DNA of 58,885 bases from Flavobacterium sp. Lineage in GTDB: Bacteria; Bacteroidota; Bacteroidia; Flavobacteriales; Flavobacteriaceae. Location: positions 1 to 58,885 of the forward strand of contig JAHEZJ010000029.1 in the NCBI GenBank assembly GCA_023251135.1, written 5' to 3'. The notes under the pieces are model-generated. The model did no database searches, was not told where the DNA came from, and saw only the letters and a list, made by a program, of their open reading frames with translations. Positions 48,051-56,999 of this stretch are shown here, in pieces. The position numbers and the translations under genes were made by a program. Each line of letters opens with the position of its first letter. The first letter of the stretch is position 1.

Positions 48051-49118
48051 TTATCTCAGTATAAAGCCATTTTTCATAGGGTCTTTTGGATCTATTAAAA
48101 ACGTATTTACTCCTGTTACAAAAGCTGTTCCTTCAACCTGAGGAATTACAGCCTTGAAGGGGCCAAATTCTTCTTCTCTGACAAGTGATCCTGTAAACGT
48201 ACTTCCTGTTATACTTTCTATCGTAATAAATTCTTTTAAATTTATGGCGTTTCTCGCTTTTTCAATCGCAATTCTTCCCGAAACACCAGAGCCTGTTGGA
48301 GAACGATCGACTTCTCCATCGGCAAAAACACAAACATTTCGACTGTGATTAGCGCTATTTAGTGGTTCATCAATAAAAATAGTTCCGTATAAAAAACTCA
48401 AATCCTTTTCAAACGGATGATGAATTTCGGTATCATGATCCATTACCGCATGTTTTATAGCAACTCCATTTTGAATAATCGCGCGGTAATTTTCCTCGGT
48501 TAATCCAAAATTCAAATGCGTATTTTTTCTCAAGTCAACATAAGCATAAAAAGCGCCGCCATAAGCCAAATCATAAACAACGTTGCCAATACCCGAAACA
48601 TTTACAATACGATCTAAACCTACGGCAAAACTTGGTACACAATGAAACCTCACTCCGGTTACCTCGCCCTTTGATACGGTAACAAACGAAAAAATTCGGC
48701 CGCAGGGAGCATCTATTTTCAATTCATTCTCCCCTTCTTTTACCGTTATCCAATTCATTTTTGCCGCCAGTGTGCTTATCGCAATAATGGCATGACCGCA
48801 CATACTGCTGTATCCTTCATTGTGCATGAAAAGAATACCAAAATCTGCATCCTCATCATTTGGCGGTAGTAAAATACAACCGTACATATCAGCATGACCG
48901 CGAGGCTCAAACATCAATGCCGTTCTTAAATAATCGTAGTTTTCTTTTATATCTCTTCGGTATTCTAAAACCGTATTTCCTTTAAGTTTTGGAAAACCAG
49001 AAACAATTACACGCAAAGGCTCCCCGCCTGTATGCATATCAATTGTTTTGATCTGCAGTACAGTATCGTCTGCTTTATAAGTCGTATTGTTACAAATATT
49101 TTGGTAAGTATCAGACAT
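48051..49118 (-). CDS. Trans-3-hydroxy-L-proline dehydratase (proline racemase superfamily)
   Basis: A 355-residue member of the proline racemase superfamily, starting with MHTGGEPLR near residue 28. The first catalytic Cys is present (SSMCGH, Cys107). The second catalytic position, Cys in racemases and 4-hydroxyproline epimerases (DRSPCG), is Thr275 here (DRSPTG). In this superfamily the Cys/Thr pair marks trans-3-hydroxy-L-proline dehydratases, which form pyrroline-2-carboxylate. The neighbouring gene encodes an ornithine-cyclodeaminase-like reductase of the kind that turns this product into L-proline. The two genes overlap by 8 bases. The assignment relies on established family knowledge; activity is untested. 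Confidence 0.85.
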   Translation of the reverse strand: MSDTYQNICNNTTYKADDTVLQIKTIDMHTGGEPLRVIVSGFPKLKGNTVLEYRRDIKENYDYLRTALMFEPRGHADMYGCILLPPNDEDADFGILFMHNEGYSSMCGHAIIAISTLAAKMNWITVKEGENELKIDAPCGRIFSFVTVSKGEVTGVRFHCVPSFAVGLDRIVNVSGIGNVVYDLAYGGAFYAYVDLRKNTHLNFGLTEENYRAIIQNGVAIKHAVMDHDTEIHHPFEKDLSFLYGTIFIDEPLNSANHSRNVCVFADGEVDRSPTGSGVSGRIAIEKARNAINLKEFITIESITGSTFTGSLVREEEFGPFKAVIPQVEGTAFVTGVNTFLIDPKDPMKNGFILR

Positions 49119-50085
49119 TTTTTTGTGTTTTTAAATTATACTCTTCATAAAAATATCCCGCTGCAACAAGGTCTTCTAAAGCATGTCCAACGGATTTAAA
49201 GTAGGTGATTTCGGTATCAGATGTTCTGCCTGATTTTGTATTGCTGCACAGTTCAAACAAATCTGCTTTAATGGTTTCTTTTGTAATAATTCCAGTAGTA
49301 AGCGGAATCAAAATATCACCGCTTTCCTTTAGCCCGCCCTGATAGGTATCAAGAAACAGGCTTGATTTTAAAACTGCTTCATCATCTGCCTCTCGCATAT
49401 CTTTTTTATATGCCCCAACAAGATCCAAATGCTGTCCTTCTTTCAGCCATTTCCCAAAAACAAGCGGAACGGGTGATAATGTTGCCGAGGAAATAATAGC
49501 AACCTGAGAAATAACTTCTTCAATAGTTGAAACTGGTTTGCAGCTAAATGAAGAATTCTGCAGTGCATCACAAACCAATTGTGCTTTTTCTATAGTTCGT
49601 CCCCAAACATAAACCTCTTTTATAGGCCTTACGCTTGCATGTGCCTGAATTAAATTAATAGCCAATGCTCCTGTGCCAATCATTAGCATAGACGAGGCAT
49701 CTTTTTGCGAAAGATAACTACTAGCCAAAGCAGACGTTGCTGCAGTACGCTTAGCAGTTAGTGATTTTGCATCAAGAATTGCCTTTATATTTCCTTTGTG
49801 CCCGTCTAAATAAATATAAGTTCCCTGAATGGAAGGCAGATCATAGTAACCGTTATTCGGACTTACCGTAACTATTTTTACTCCTAAATCTTTGCCTGCC
49901 TGAAATGCCGGCATGAGCAGCAGTGTCGAATCTTTGCCTTCTTCCGGATTAGAATAATCATGATGATGACGCATAGGCACTTTGATCGCCGAGGTCGAAA
50001 ACCCAGCCCGAAGTCTTTCTATAAGTTCTTTAAAATTACATTTTTCTTCAATGAAATGATCTGAAATAAGTTGTATTGGTTTCAT
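49111..50085 (-). CDS. Ornithine cyclodeaminase/mu-crystallin family, probable pyrroline-2-carboxylate reductase
   Basis: A 324-residue protein with the family active-site segment VPMRHH near residue 38 and a Rossmann motif (MIGTGALAINLIQ near residue 137). Family members include ornithine cyclodeaminase, alanine dehydrogenase and the ketimine reductases that reduce pyrroline-2-carboxylate to L-proline with NAD(P)H. The overlap with a trans-3-hydroxyproline dehydratase gene makes the last role most likely. It is the first gene of the operon and starts 231 bases from a divergent MarR gene. Confidence 0.85.
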   Translation of the reverse strand: MKPIQLISDHFIEEKCNFKELIERLRAGFSTSAIKVPMRHHHDYSNPEEGKDSTLLLMPAFQAGKDLGVKIVTVSPNNGYYDLPSIQGTYIYLDGHKGNIKAILDAKSLTAKRTAATSALASSYLSQKDASSMLMIGTGALAINLIQAHASVRPIKEVYVWGRTIEKAQLVCDALQNSSFSCKPVSTIEEVISQVAIISSATLSPVPLVFGKWLKEGQHLDLVGAYKKDMREADDEAVLKSSLFLDTYQGGLKESGDILIPLTTGIITKETIKADLFELCSNTKSGRTSDTEITYFKSVGHALEDLVAAGYFYEEYNLKTQKNV

Positions 50086-50255
50086 GTATGATGTTGAAAT
50101 TTTATCTAAAATAGAAGTTTATTCTACGATAATACTATTTCACCTTTAATCAGATAATATATACCAATTTAAGGTTAATATAATACAGATTGATTAAGGT
50201 TTTATACCCTTTTTTAACTATCAATTGTATTTTTTTTATTCTAACCTAAAAATAC

Positions 50256-50274
50256 ATAGTTAACTATATAGTTA
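50256..50274. promoter_or_regulatory. Overlapping palindromes, candidate MarR operator
   Basis: Within 19 bases, ATAGTTA (50256-50262), TAACTAT (50261-50267) and ATAGTTA (50268-50274) form two overlapping perfect palindromes of 12 and 14 bp. The site lies between the divergent hydroxyproline genes and the MarR gene, 43 bases before the MarR start. This is the expected position for autoregulation and for control of the catabolic operon. Confidence 0.6.
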
Positions 50275-50316
50275 TAAATACATTTTTACTACTTTAGCAT
50301 AAAATACTAAAAAAAG

Positions 50317-50805
50317 ATGAATTCAGATTTTTTAAAAGATTTAGGATACAAAGCACTAGATTCGAGAATGAAAAGAATCAGCGATAAAATATCTTATAGT
50401 GTAAAAAAATTCTACAAAGAAAATAACATTGAAATTGAACCACATTGGTATTTGATTTTTATGCTTTTAAGAGATAAAGGAAAGTTATCCATTGCTGAAA
50501 TAGCGGATAGTCTGGGATACTCTCACCCCACTTTGGTTATAACCGTAAAAAATATGAGTTCAAAAGATTATTTAATCGTCGAAAAAGATCCGCAAGACAA
50601 AAGAAAACAAATGGTTTCCCTCTCTGAAAAATCAATTAACTCCCTTCCTTCATTTGAACTTGTATGGAATAGTTGTGAGGCTACAATCTTAAATATTTTG
50701 GACAATGATCTGGGTATTCTAAAACATCTGGACAACATCGATGAAGCTTTAGATAAAACCACATTTTACTACAGATTTAAACAAGAATATTCCAAACAAC
50801 TTTAA
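50317..50805 (+). CDS. MarR-family transcriptional regulator
   Basis: The 162-residue product has a winged helix: the recognition region reads LSIAEIADSLGYSHPTLVITVKNM, and the wing DPQDKRKQMVSLSEKS is diagnostic of MarR proteins. It is divergent from the hydroxyproline pathway genes and adjacent to the palindromic site described above, so it probably controls both sides. A secreted-protein gene follows 11 bases later. The ligand is unknown. Confidence 0.9.
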   Translation: MNSDFLKDLGYKALDSRMKRISDKISYSVKKFYKENNIEIEPHWYLIFMLLRDKGKLSIAEIADSLGYSHPTLVITVKNMSSKDYLIVEKDPQDKRKQMVSLSEKSINSLPSFELVWNSCEATILNILDNDLGILKHLDNIDEALDKTTFYYRFKQEYSKQL

Positions 50806-50816
50806 AAAGACAAAAG

Positions 50817-51575
50817 ATGAAACCTATACTAATTATTATACTATCGATGTTTTTCTTTTCAGGGTACGCGAAAGAAACTAAAATTATTGTCAGAGCTAAA
50901 GCAAAGGATGCGAAATTTATTGGCAGTTCTTTGGGCGGTGCTTACGTGATTATAAGAAATAAAACCAATAACGCTATACTGGCAGAAGGAAAAACAAGCG
51001 GAAGCACAGGAAACACCGATTTAATCATGAAGTTTCCAAAAGAAAGAAATGCTGTAATTACGGACAATGCAACAGCAAAATTCATGGCTGTCATTGATAT
51101 TGATGAACCCACTTTTGTGAATATTCAAGTATATTCTCCTTACAATAACAAACAGGCACAAACCACGGCCAGTACTGAAATATGGTTAATTCCGGGCAAA
51201 GACATTTTAGGTGATGGAGTCATTTTAGAGATTCCCGGATTTATTATTGATATTTTAAAACCCAAAACTCATCAGTATATCGCTTTAAAATCAATAAACG
51301 ACAAACCATTTCAAATACAGGCCAATATTGTCATGATGTGCGGCTGTGTCATTGAAAAAGGCGGTATTTGGGATTCAGATAAAATCGAAACAAAAGCAAT
51401 TATTACTAAAGATGAAAAACGCATCGATGAAATTACTCTAAAGTTGGTTTCAACTAATTTACTGGAAGGAGATTTTTTGATTTCACAACCCGGAAATTAT
51501 CAAATAACTGTTTACGCTTATGATTCTAAAACGGGAAATACAGGTATTGACAAAATAAATTATGTTGTGTTTTAA
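50817..51575 (+). CDS. Unrecognised secreted protein co-transcribed with MarR gene
   Basis: The product is 252 residues with a signal peptide (residues 1-18, cleavage after YA). The mature part reads as two beta-sandwich-like halves (KIIVRAKAKDAKFIGSSLGG, then FQIQANIVMMCGCVIEKGG) and ends in YQITVYAYDSKTGNTG, which is Ig-like. It starts 11 bases after the MarR gene. No enzyme motif is visible. It may be a periplasmic or surface partner of whatever the regulator controls. Confidence 0.65.
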   Translation: MKPILIIILSMFFFSGYAKETKIIVRAKAKDAKFIGSSLGGAYVIIRNKTNNAILAEGKTSGSTGNTDLIMKFPKERNAVITDNATAKFMAVIDIDEPTFVNIQVYSPYNNKQAQTTASTEIWLIPGKDILGDGVILEIPGFIIDILKPKTHQYIALKSINDKPFQIQANIVMMCGCVIEKGGIWDSDKIETKAIITKDEKRIDEITLKLVSTNLLEGDFLISQPGNYQITVYAYDSKTGNTGIDKINYVVF

Positions 51576-51720
51576 CTAAAACAGTCTCACTAAACATAAA
51601 TAGATTCAATTTTAAATATCTACACTACTACTATATATAAACAATTAGCTATGACCTCTATTTCAGGTAGCACTTTTACTCTAGGATAAGAATGTTTGCC
51701 TTTGCGTTATATTCACAATA

Positions 51721-51755
51721 AACCCCGACTACTTCAGCGGGGTTTAATTTTTATA
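51721..51755. terminator. Bidirectional Rho-independent terminator
   Basis: TAAACCCCG (51721-51729) pairs perfectly with CGGGGTTTA (51740-51748), followed by a T-rich run on the plus strand. It lies between the convergent secreted-protein and Imm51 genes. Confidence 0.8.
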
Positions 51756-51830
51756 ATTTTGTCGTTATAGGTCAAAAGATTTCTTATGACAAATTAAAAG
51801 TTCCATCTAATTTGTTTAATCTCCTAAATT

Positions 51831-52181
51831 CTAATCTAATTCTGCTCTTGAAAACAAATCAAGAATTAGTATTCTATTTTCACAAGCTTCTTTAAATGAA
51901 ATAATAAAAGATTTTAAAGCCTCCGCATCTGAAGAATAGGCACAAAACATACTTCCTTCAGGATCAAATTTAACCATATTAACAAGTTCAGTTTTTTGTT
52001 CCTCTAAAAAAACCTCTGCCAAAGAAGCCCAGTCATAACCATTTCCTTCGAAGCCTTCCTCTTCTCTTGTTTCAAAAATTTCAGTTTTATAATCTCCAAC
52101 ATTAAGACATACTGAAACACTATTTTCGTGTTCAACCCAAAAAAAAGGATCTATTGACACCATAAAATCATTTAGATTCAT
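51831..52181 (-). CDS. Imm51-type immunity protein
   Basis: A small acidic protein of 116 residues. The run GYDWASLAEVFLEEQ followed by VKFDPEGSMFCAYSSD and a terminal LF is the pattern I associate with the Imm51 family of polymorphic-toxin immunity proteins. Its place downstream of an Rhs toxin gene on the same strand supports this. It is the third element after the toxin, so it may neutralise an earlier or foreign toxin and not the adjacent one. Confidence 0.7.
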   Translation of the reverse strand: MNLNDFMVSIDPFFWVEHENSVSVCLNVGDYKTEIFETREEEGFEGNGYDWASLAEVFLEEQKTELVNMVKFDPEGSMFCAYSSDAEALKSFIISFKEACENRILILDLFSRAELD

Positions 52182-52187
52182 ATACGT

Positions 52188-52325
52188 TTAAATTTTATCT
52201 AGTTCAGAAAATAATAAATCCGCTGATTCTTTTACACCGTCCCTAAAACTAACCGATATTTTTTTTCCACTTCTTTCAAACCAAGCATAGAAAGTTTCTT
52301 TTATTCTATACCTATTACCAATTAG
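52188..52325 (-). pseudogene. Gene remnant between two immunity genes
   Basis: An in-frame stretch of 45 codons plus stop, opening directly after a TAA and without a start codon, encodes a convincing protein-like sequence (ETFYAWFERSGKKISVSF, then KESADLLFSELDKI). It lies between the genes at 52334 and 51831. It looks like the C-terminal remnant of a deleted or recombined immunity or toxin gene; the family is not recognised. Confidence 0.5.
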
Positions 52326-52333
52326 TTACATCT

Positions 52334-52699
52334 TCACTGTTTCAAAAACTCGTCTAAGTTTGATCTAAATTTTGAACTCCCCCTTTCTCTTTGTTTCACT
52401 TGCAAAAACTCAAAAGCTTTTTCGTATATAAATCTGTTACAATTAAATGCTGCTATTTTTTGATCGTTAACAACTTTAAAAATGATCAATTCATTATTTA
52501 CATATTTAAAAGATACATTTTCAATTTTTAACGCCCCTTTACCCACGTTTGTCCAACCGTAATAAAATTGAAAGATAACATGTTCCTGAGAAATATTTAT
52601 AAACCCACATTTTTTTGATTTTACATGGATATTTAAAATCAAAGCGTTTTGGTTTTCTTCGTAGGAAGCTATAAATGGTCTTGAAAAAATTGAAAACAT
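52334..52699 (-). CDS. Probable immunity protein of the adjacent Rhs toxin
   Basis: A 121-residue cytoplasmic-looking protein without a signal peptide and without recognised motifs, encoded 40 bases after the Rhs toxin gene on the same strand. In polymorphic toxin loci the first small gene after the toxin normally encodes the cognate immunity protein, so this is the best candidate. Because the predicted toxin may act outside the cytoplasm, the lack of a signal peptide is a mild argument against it. Confidence 0.5.
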   Translation of the reverse strand: MFSIFSRPFIASYEENQNALILNIHVKSKKCGFINISQEHVIFQFYYGWTNVGKGALKIENVSFKYVNNELIIFKVVNDQKIAAFNCNRFIYEKAFEFLQVKQRERGSSKFRSNLDEFLKQ

Positions 52700-52739
52700 A
52701 AGTGAAAATTTTATTAGGATGTCGTTTATTTCAAAAATA

Positions 52740-55700
52740 CTAATCGCACATCGATTTAATCTTTTTAGCTAATGAAGCAGGAGTAACCCATTTATACCAA
52801 GGCATCTTAATACTGGTTATACCTGCAGCCTGAGAGGCTCCATATGCAAAACTTGCGCATTGCCTATTACGAAGGTTGTAACCTGATGTACTTGTATTCT
52901 TAGCATCAAAATCAGCTATAAACTTTTTAAGATCAGCCATTTGATTATCATCTATTTTAAATTTTTTAGAAACTAAAGCAGGGCTATTTAAGTGAGAAAC
53001 ATCAGGATCTACTAATGTTCCCGACATATCCGAGACCAAAATACGACCAATATCACCTTTACCAAAACCTTCCCCACCAGGCCACTGTCCAATATGTGTT
53101 GTTTTACCATTTTCAGTTATACCAATAAAAGCGTGACCAATAGGGTCACCAGCAGGCGAATCTGAAAAAATAATTAACTCACCACTCAATCCAAAATAAT
53201 CAAATTGACTATTAACATCAAATACATATCCGTAGAAGTTTGGATTATTTCCAGCCAAACCGATCGGGTCCTGAGATAAATAAAGTCCCGTTTCAAAAGA
53301 ATAATATCTAAACCTGTTATAGTAAAGACCTGTCTCTTCATCTTCATATTGTCCCAACTGCCTAAATGGGACAAAACTTCTATCCCCTTTAAGATTGCGC
53401 AGATTTCCATAAATATCATAGTCCGTCTCCCAAACTACATCTCCCTTCTCATTATAAGCTTGTACAGGCCTACCGATATAATCACTAATGATTGAATATT
53501 TTTTTTCTCCGACCATCTTGGCGGTCGGTACAAAAGAGCCCTCCTGATAAATCCAAGTGACTAAATTCTCAATCAGTTCTGGTTTATCATAGACTAAGTC
53601 ATCACCATTAACAATAAGTTTAGGTCTTTCGTTCAGGTTGTATTGCCATTCGTGAATAAGAACATTTCCATCCCAAACATAACGATTTATTTGTTGGTTT
53701 GCAATTTTCGCCGTACGTCTGCCTAAAGCATCATATTCAAAATATACCGTTTTTCTGTCTGGGTTGGTAATGCTTTCAAGCCTTCCATTAGCTAGCCACT
53801 TAAAGGTAGTATCACCATTTTGCCATTGCTGATGTTCTTGTTGTAATCTGGCTTCTTCGGCTTTATTGCCCCCCAGTTTATCGATCCAATTGGTTGCTTC
53901 TTCTAACTTTATTGGTTCGTTAATGTTTCTTGTACTTTTGTGTATCAAATTGCCCAGCTCATCGTATTTGTAATAATACTTTTCATCCTGTAACAATTTA
54001 CCACCCTTACCATACTTACGATCGCTGCGGTCAGGAGTTTTGTAGAGATTCCCTACTACATCAGGAGTTTTGTAAAGCTGTCCTTTACCATCATAGTCCG
54101 CTTTGATCAGATTACCAAAATCATCATAATCAAAGTAGCTAATACTTGAGGTCATTTGGTTTACCGCACTACGCAATTGCTGGCTGGTGTCCCAGTTGTA
54201 ATAACGTGAGCCTGTACGCTTGCCATTGATAAGTACTTCCTGCTCTTTTTGTTTTCCGCTGCTGTTGTAGCTGGTTTTAATGTAAAGACCGCCCGTGGTA
54301 AATCGTTCTATCTCCCTTCCAAGTTCATCCCTTTTCAGTACCGATTCCCACTTCTGATGCTGTTCTTTGAGCTCGATACTTTGAGCTTCTATACGCTCAA
54401 GCTGTCCTTTTGAGTCATAATGAGTATTAATCTCCGCACCCAGAGAGCTGTTTACACCTATACGTTGTCCCAGATTGTTGTAAGTTGAGATAAGCGTAAT
54501 TGCATTATCACTCTTATCGAACTGCTGTTGCTGGGTTTCTTTTACGATGCGTCCCATTTCATCACGCTCCAAAAGTATGCATACATTTTGATTAACAGCT
54601 TCTGTCAGAAGTCCGTTTTTGTTGTAACTATAAGTTTCCCATGTACCATCGTGATAGTCGGCTCTGGTGATGCGTCCCAATGCATCCTTTTCGTATTCGG
54701 TAAATTTTCCGTTGCCATGATCAATTCTGGTGACCTCACCTGCCAGATTACGATGGTATTTTTTTACCATACCGTCAAAAGCGGTTTCTTTTATAATATG
54801 CCCCGCTTTGTTTCGAGCGAAGTAGTATACTTCGTTGTCTTCGTTTTTGATGCTCTGCAACTGCTCCATCTTGTCGTAGTCAAAACGCACTTTTACACCA
54901 TTTTGCTCTCGTGTAGCAAGGCTTCCCATTGGGGTATAACTGAACTTAATGTCGTTCTTGTTGTCTTTTAGGGTAATGACTTCATCATAATTACTATAAG
55001 TAAACTGTATGACATTACTATCTTTTTCAACAACTTGTCTTACCCTGTCTAATGCATCGTAACTAAAATAATCGGCCATTTGCATTGGGGCGTAAACAGC
55101 CTCTACCCGTCCACGGTGGTCGTACTCCCACGATTTTAGTTTTTGATTATTCTCGCGCCACTCTATAAGGTTGTATTGATCGTCATAAATCAATTTGAGT
55201 TTGTTGCTGTTTTTAGCTATGCTCGCTAGTAATCCGTTATCATGATAGGTAAAATGGGTACTTGTTTTGTTAGCAGAAATAATCGTTTTAAGCTGATGCG
55301 GCTTTTGGTCTTTGTACAGATAAATAGTTTTGTTGCCTTCGGGATCGATGGCAATCGAAGGACGATTTTCATCGTCGTAGATCAAGATTTCTTCTGTACC
55401 ATCCGGGTAAACAGTTCCTGTTTTATAGCCTCTGTCATCATAATTAAAGCCCAAAACACGTCCTTCGGGATCAATCTCCCGATAGAGTTCCATAAATTCG
55501 GTATAATCGTAAAATGTGCTGTTCCCCATAGGATCTTTTACCTGTGTGACAAGCTGACTTGGCTCATAATAATAAGTAGTCACAGCACCGTTGGCATCGG
55601 TTACGATGTTATAGCCTTCTTCAGTATGATATTCGATCCATCCTTCTTGCCAGCCGCCTTCACCCCAAGTGTGGATGCATTTGTTTTGGGTATCGTATTC

Positions 55701-56996
55701 CCAAAAGAAGGTTTGCCCGTTGCGGTTGGTTTTCTCGACCATAAGATGGTCCTGGTAGGTGATGCGGGTTGGTACTCCTAATGCATCAATAATGGCAACC
55801 ATATTATGATGTTCGTCATATTCATAAGCAACCAAAAGCTCATCTTTTTCAGGAGCAGCAAGTTCGAGTTTTTGAATGAATCCGTCTTTAGTGCTTACTT
55901 TTATTACTCTGCCTGCCGAATCGATGATTCTGTTCAGGCTGTATCCTTTAAATTCAAAAACGGTAGTCAATCCATCGGGATTGCTTATTTGGGTGAGCTG
56001 GTATTTTTTTCCGTCAAAAAGGGTGAAATCATAAAAGAGTTTGCTTTTATGATCGTAAGCCTGGTAACCATCGGGAGTTCTTTTGAGGGTTGTTTTTTCC
56101 TGACGAAGGTAAAATTCTTCCTCAGGCAACAACGTTGGAAATGCAACCACCCTACCATCTTCCATACGAAGTCCTAGAGCATCTTCTTCTGGGTATAATA
56201 CTACGGCTCTGTCGTATACACTATGTGTACCATGTCCAAGCCAGCCTATATACTGAGAATCTGAATACCAGTTACGTTCCCAGTTAAGGGGTATAGGACT
56301 TGTGATATCAAAATCACTGCCTTCATAAAAAACAGCTCCGTTGATAAGGTTTATAGGCTCGAAACCCGCTTTACACAACAATTTGCTGAGTTTGTTGGGG
56401 CCAATGGCGCCTTTAAGAAATTTATTGAATGCTTTTTTTCCCACTTTCATTAAGGTACTAAAACCTATACTGGCGAGCAGTCCGGTAAGCATCCCACCCC
56501 AATCGGGCGGATAAGGGCCTCCAACCATAACCGGTTTCCCGGTAGGAATAGGCAAGGAAAATGAAGTTGGGGCAAAAAGGGTTGGGGCAAACGGTAACAT
56601 TTTCTTGCCTATTTTAGTCTTACCAAGGGATAATGATAACGGAATACCGATATCATTACAAGTCATTAACATATGACCTTTGGGACTCATTCGGGTGCTG
56701 TCTGAAAATACGGTTTGAGAAGCAAAAAAGTTCATGCTTTCGTGGCCAATAATAGGCGTCATCAACCAGGGTGGTGTAAAAAGCGGAATGTGTACCAATG
56801 GAATGATGATACCACTGGTGTCTGAGTTCCCTCGTTTAAAACCATTTACATGCACGCTGGTGCCTAAAAATGGAACATAATCAAAAGGGTCAATGACAAT
56901 ACCTATGTAAGGGTGAAAAGGGTTAAAAGGAGGCAAAGTAGTGAAATGGATGTCTATCCCCACCACAATGGTTAAATGGTTATCGGTTAATAACAT
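52740..56996 (-). CDS. PAAR-like Rhs toxin with papain-like C-terminal domain
   Basis: The 1418-residue product has a PAAR-like N-terminal region (about 1-130) for docking on a VgrG spike, a hydrophobic segment near residues 165-195, and a long Rhs shell of YD repeats (about 210-1245). The shell ends in the classic core motif QDPIGLAGNNPNFYGYV. The last 150 or so residues are the variable toxin. They contain DPIGHAFIGI (His1288) and RQCASFAYG (Cys1380), a His-then-Cys order that fits a circularly permuted NlpC/P60- or LRAT-like papain fold. Such domains cut peptidoglycan or modify lipids or proteins. VgrG and a probable adaptor are encoded just upstream and immunity genes downstream. A short 30-base tandem repeat lies within the shell. 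Confidence 0.88.
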   Translation of the reverse strand: MLLTDNHLTIVVGIDIHFTTLPPFNPFHPYIGIVIDPFDYVPFLGTSVHVNGFKRGNSDTSGIIIPLVHIPLFTPPWLMTPIIGHESMNFFASQTVFSDSTRMSPKGHMLMTCNDIGIPLSLSLGKTKIGKKMLPFAPTLFAPTSFSLPIPTGKPVMVGGPYPPDWGGMLTGLLASIGFSTLMKVGKKAFNKFLKGAIGPNKLSKLLCKAGFEPINLINGAVFYEGSDFDITSPIPLNWERNWYSDSQYIGWLGHGTHSVYDRAVVLYPEEDALGLRMEDGRVVAFPTLLPEEEFYLRQEKTTLKRTPDGYQAYDHKSKLFYDFTLFDGKKYQLTQISNPDGLTTVFEFKGYSLNRIIDSAGRVIKVSTKDGFIQKLELAAPEKDELLVAYEYDEHHNMVAIIDALGVPTRITYQDHLMVEKTNRNGQTFFWEYDTQNKCIHTWGEGGWQEGWIEYHTEEGYNIVTDANGAVTTYYYEPSQLVTQVKDPMGNSTFYDYTEFMELYREIDPEGRVLGFNYDDRGYKTGTVYPDGTEEILIYDDENRPSIAIDPEGNKTIYLYKDQKPHQLKTIISANKTSTHFTYHDNGLLASIAKNSNKLKLIYDDQYNLIEWRENNQKLKSWEYDHRGRVEAVYAPMQMADYFSYDALDRVRQVVEKDSNVIQFTYSNYDEVITLKDNKNDIKFSYTPMGSLATREQNGVKVRFDYDKMEQLQSIKNEDNEVYYFARNKAGHIIKETAFDGMVKKYHRNLAGEVTRIDHGNGKFTEYEKDALGRITRADYHDGTWETYSYNKNGLLTEAVNQNVCILLERDEMGRIVKETQQQQFDKSDNAITLISTYNNLGQRIGVNSSLGAEINTHYDSKGQLERIEAQSIELKEQHQKWESVLKRDELGREIERFTTGGLYIKTSYNSSGKQKEQEVLINGKRTGSRYYNWDTSQQLRSAVNQMTSSISYFDYDDFGNLIKADYDGKGQLYKTPDVVGNLYKTPDRSDRKYGKGGKLLQDEKYYYKYDELGNLIHKSTRNINEPIKLEEATNWIDKLGGNKAEEARLQQEHQQWQNGDTTFKWLANGRLESITNPDRKTVYFEYDALGRRTAKIANQQINRYVWDGNVLIHEWQYNLNERPKLIVNGDDLVYDKPELIENLVTWIYQEGSFVPTAKMVGEKKYSIISDYIGRPVQAYNEKGDVVWETDYDIYGNLRNLKGDRSFVPFRQLGQYEDEETGLYYNRFRYYSFETGLYLSQDPIGLAGNNPNFYGYVFDVNSQFDYFGLSGELIIFSDSPAGDPIGHAFIGITENGKTTHIGQWPGGEGFGKGDIGRILVSDMSGTLVDPDVSHLNSPALVSKKFKIDDNQMADLKKFIADFDAKNTSTSGYNLRNRQCASFAYGASQAAGITSIKMPWYKWVTPASLAKKIKSMCD
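54031..54074. repeat. 30-base direct repeat inside the Rhs shell
   Basis: TCAGGAGTTTTGTA recurs at 54031 and 54061, a period of exactly 30 bases. On the minus strand it encodes LYKTPD twice, ten residues apart. It looks like a recent in-frame duplication. Confidence 0.7.
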
Positions 56997-56999
56997 GGT

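Noticed and set aside
48051-49118. Annotation as proline racemase or 4-hydroxyproline epimerase
   Set aside because: The second catalytic Cys is replaced by Thr275, which in this superfamily marks trans-3-hydroxy-L-proline dehydratases.
54528-55781. Antisense open frames of 147 and 179 codons opposite the Rhs shell
   Set aside because: They are shadows of the Rhs coding frame, with no start context and no recognisable protein features.
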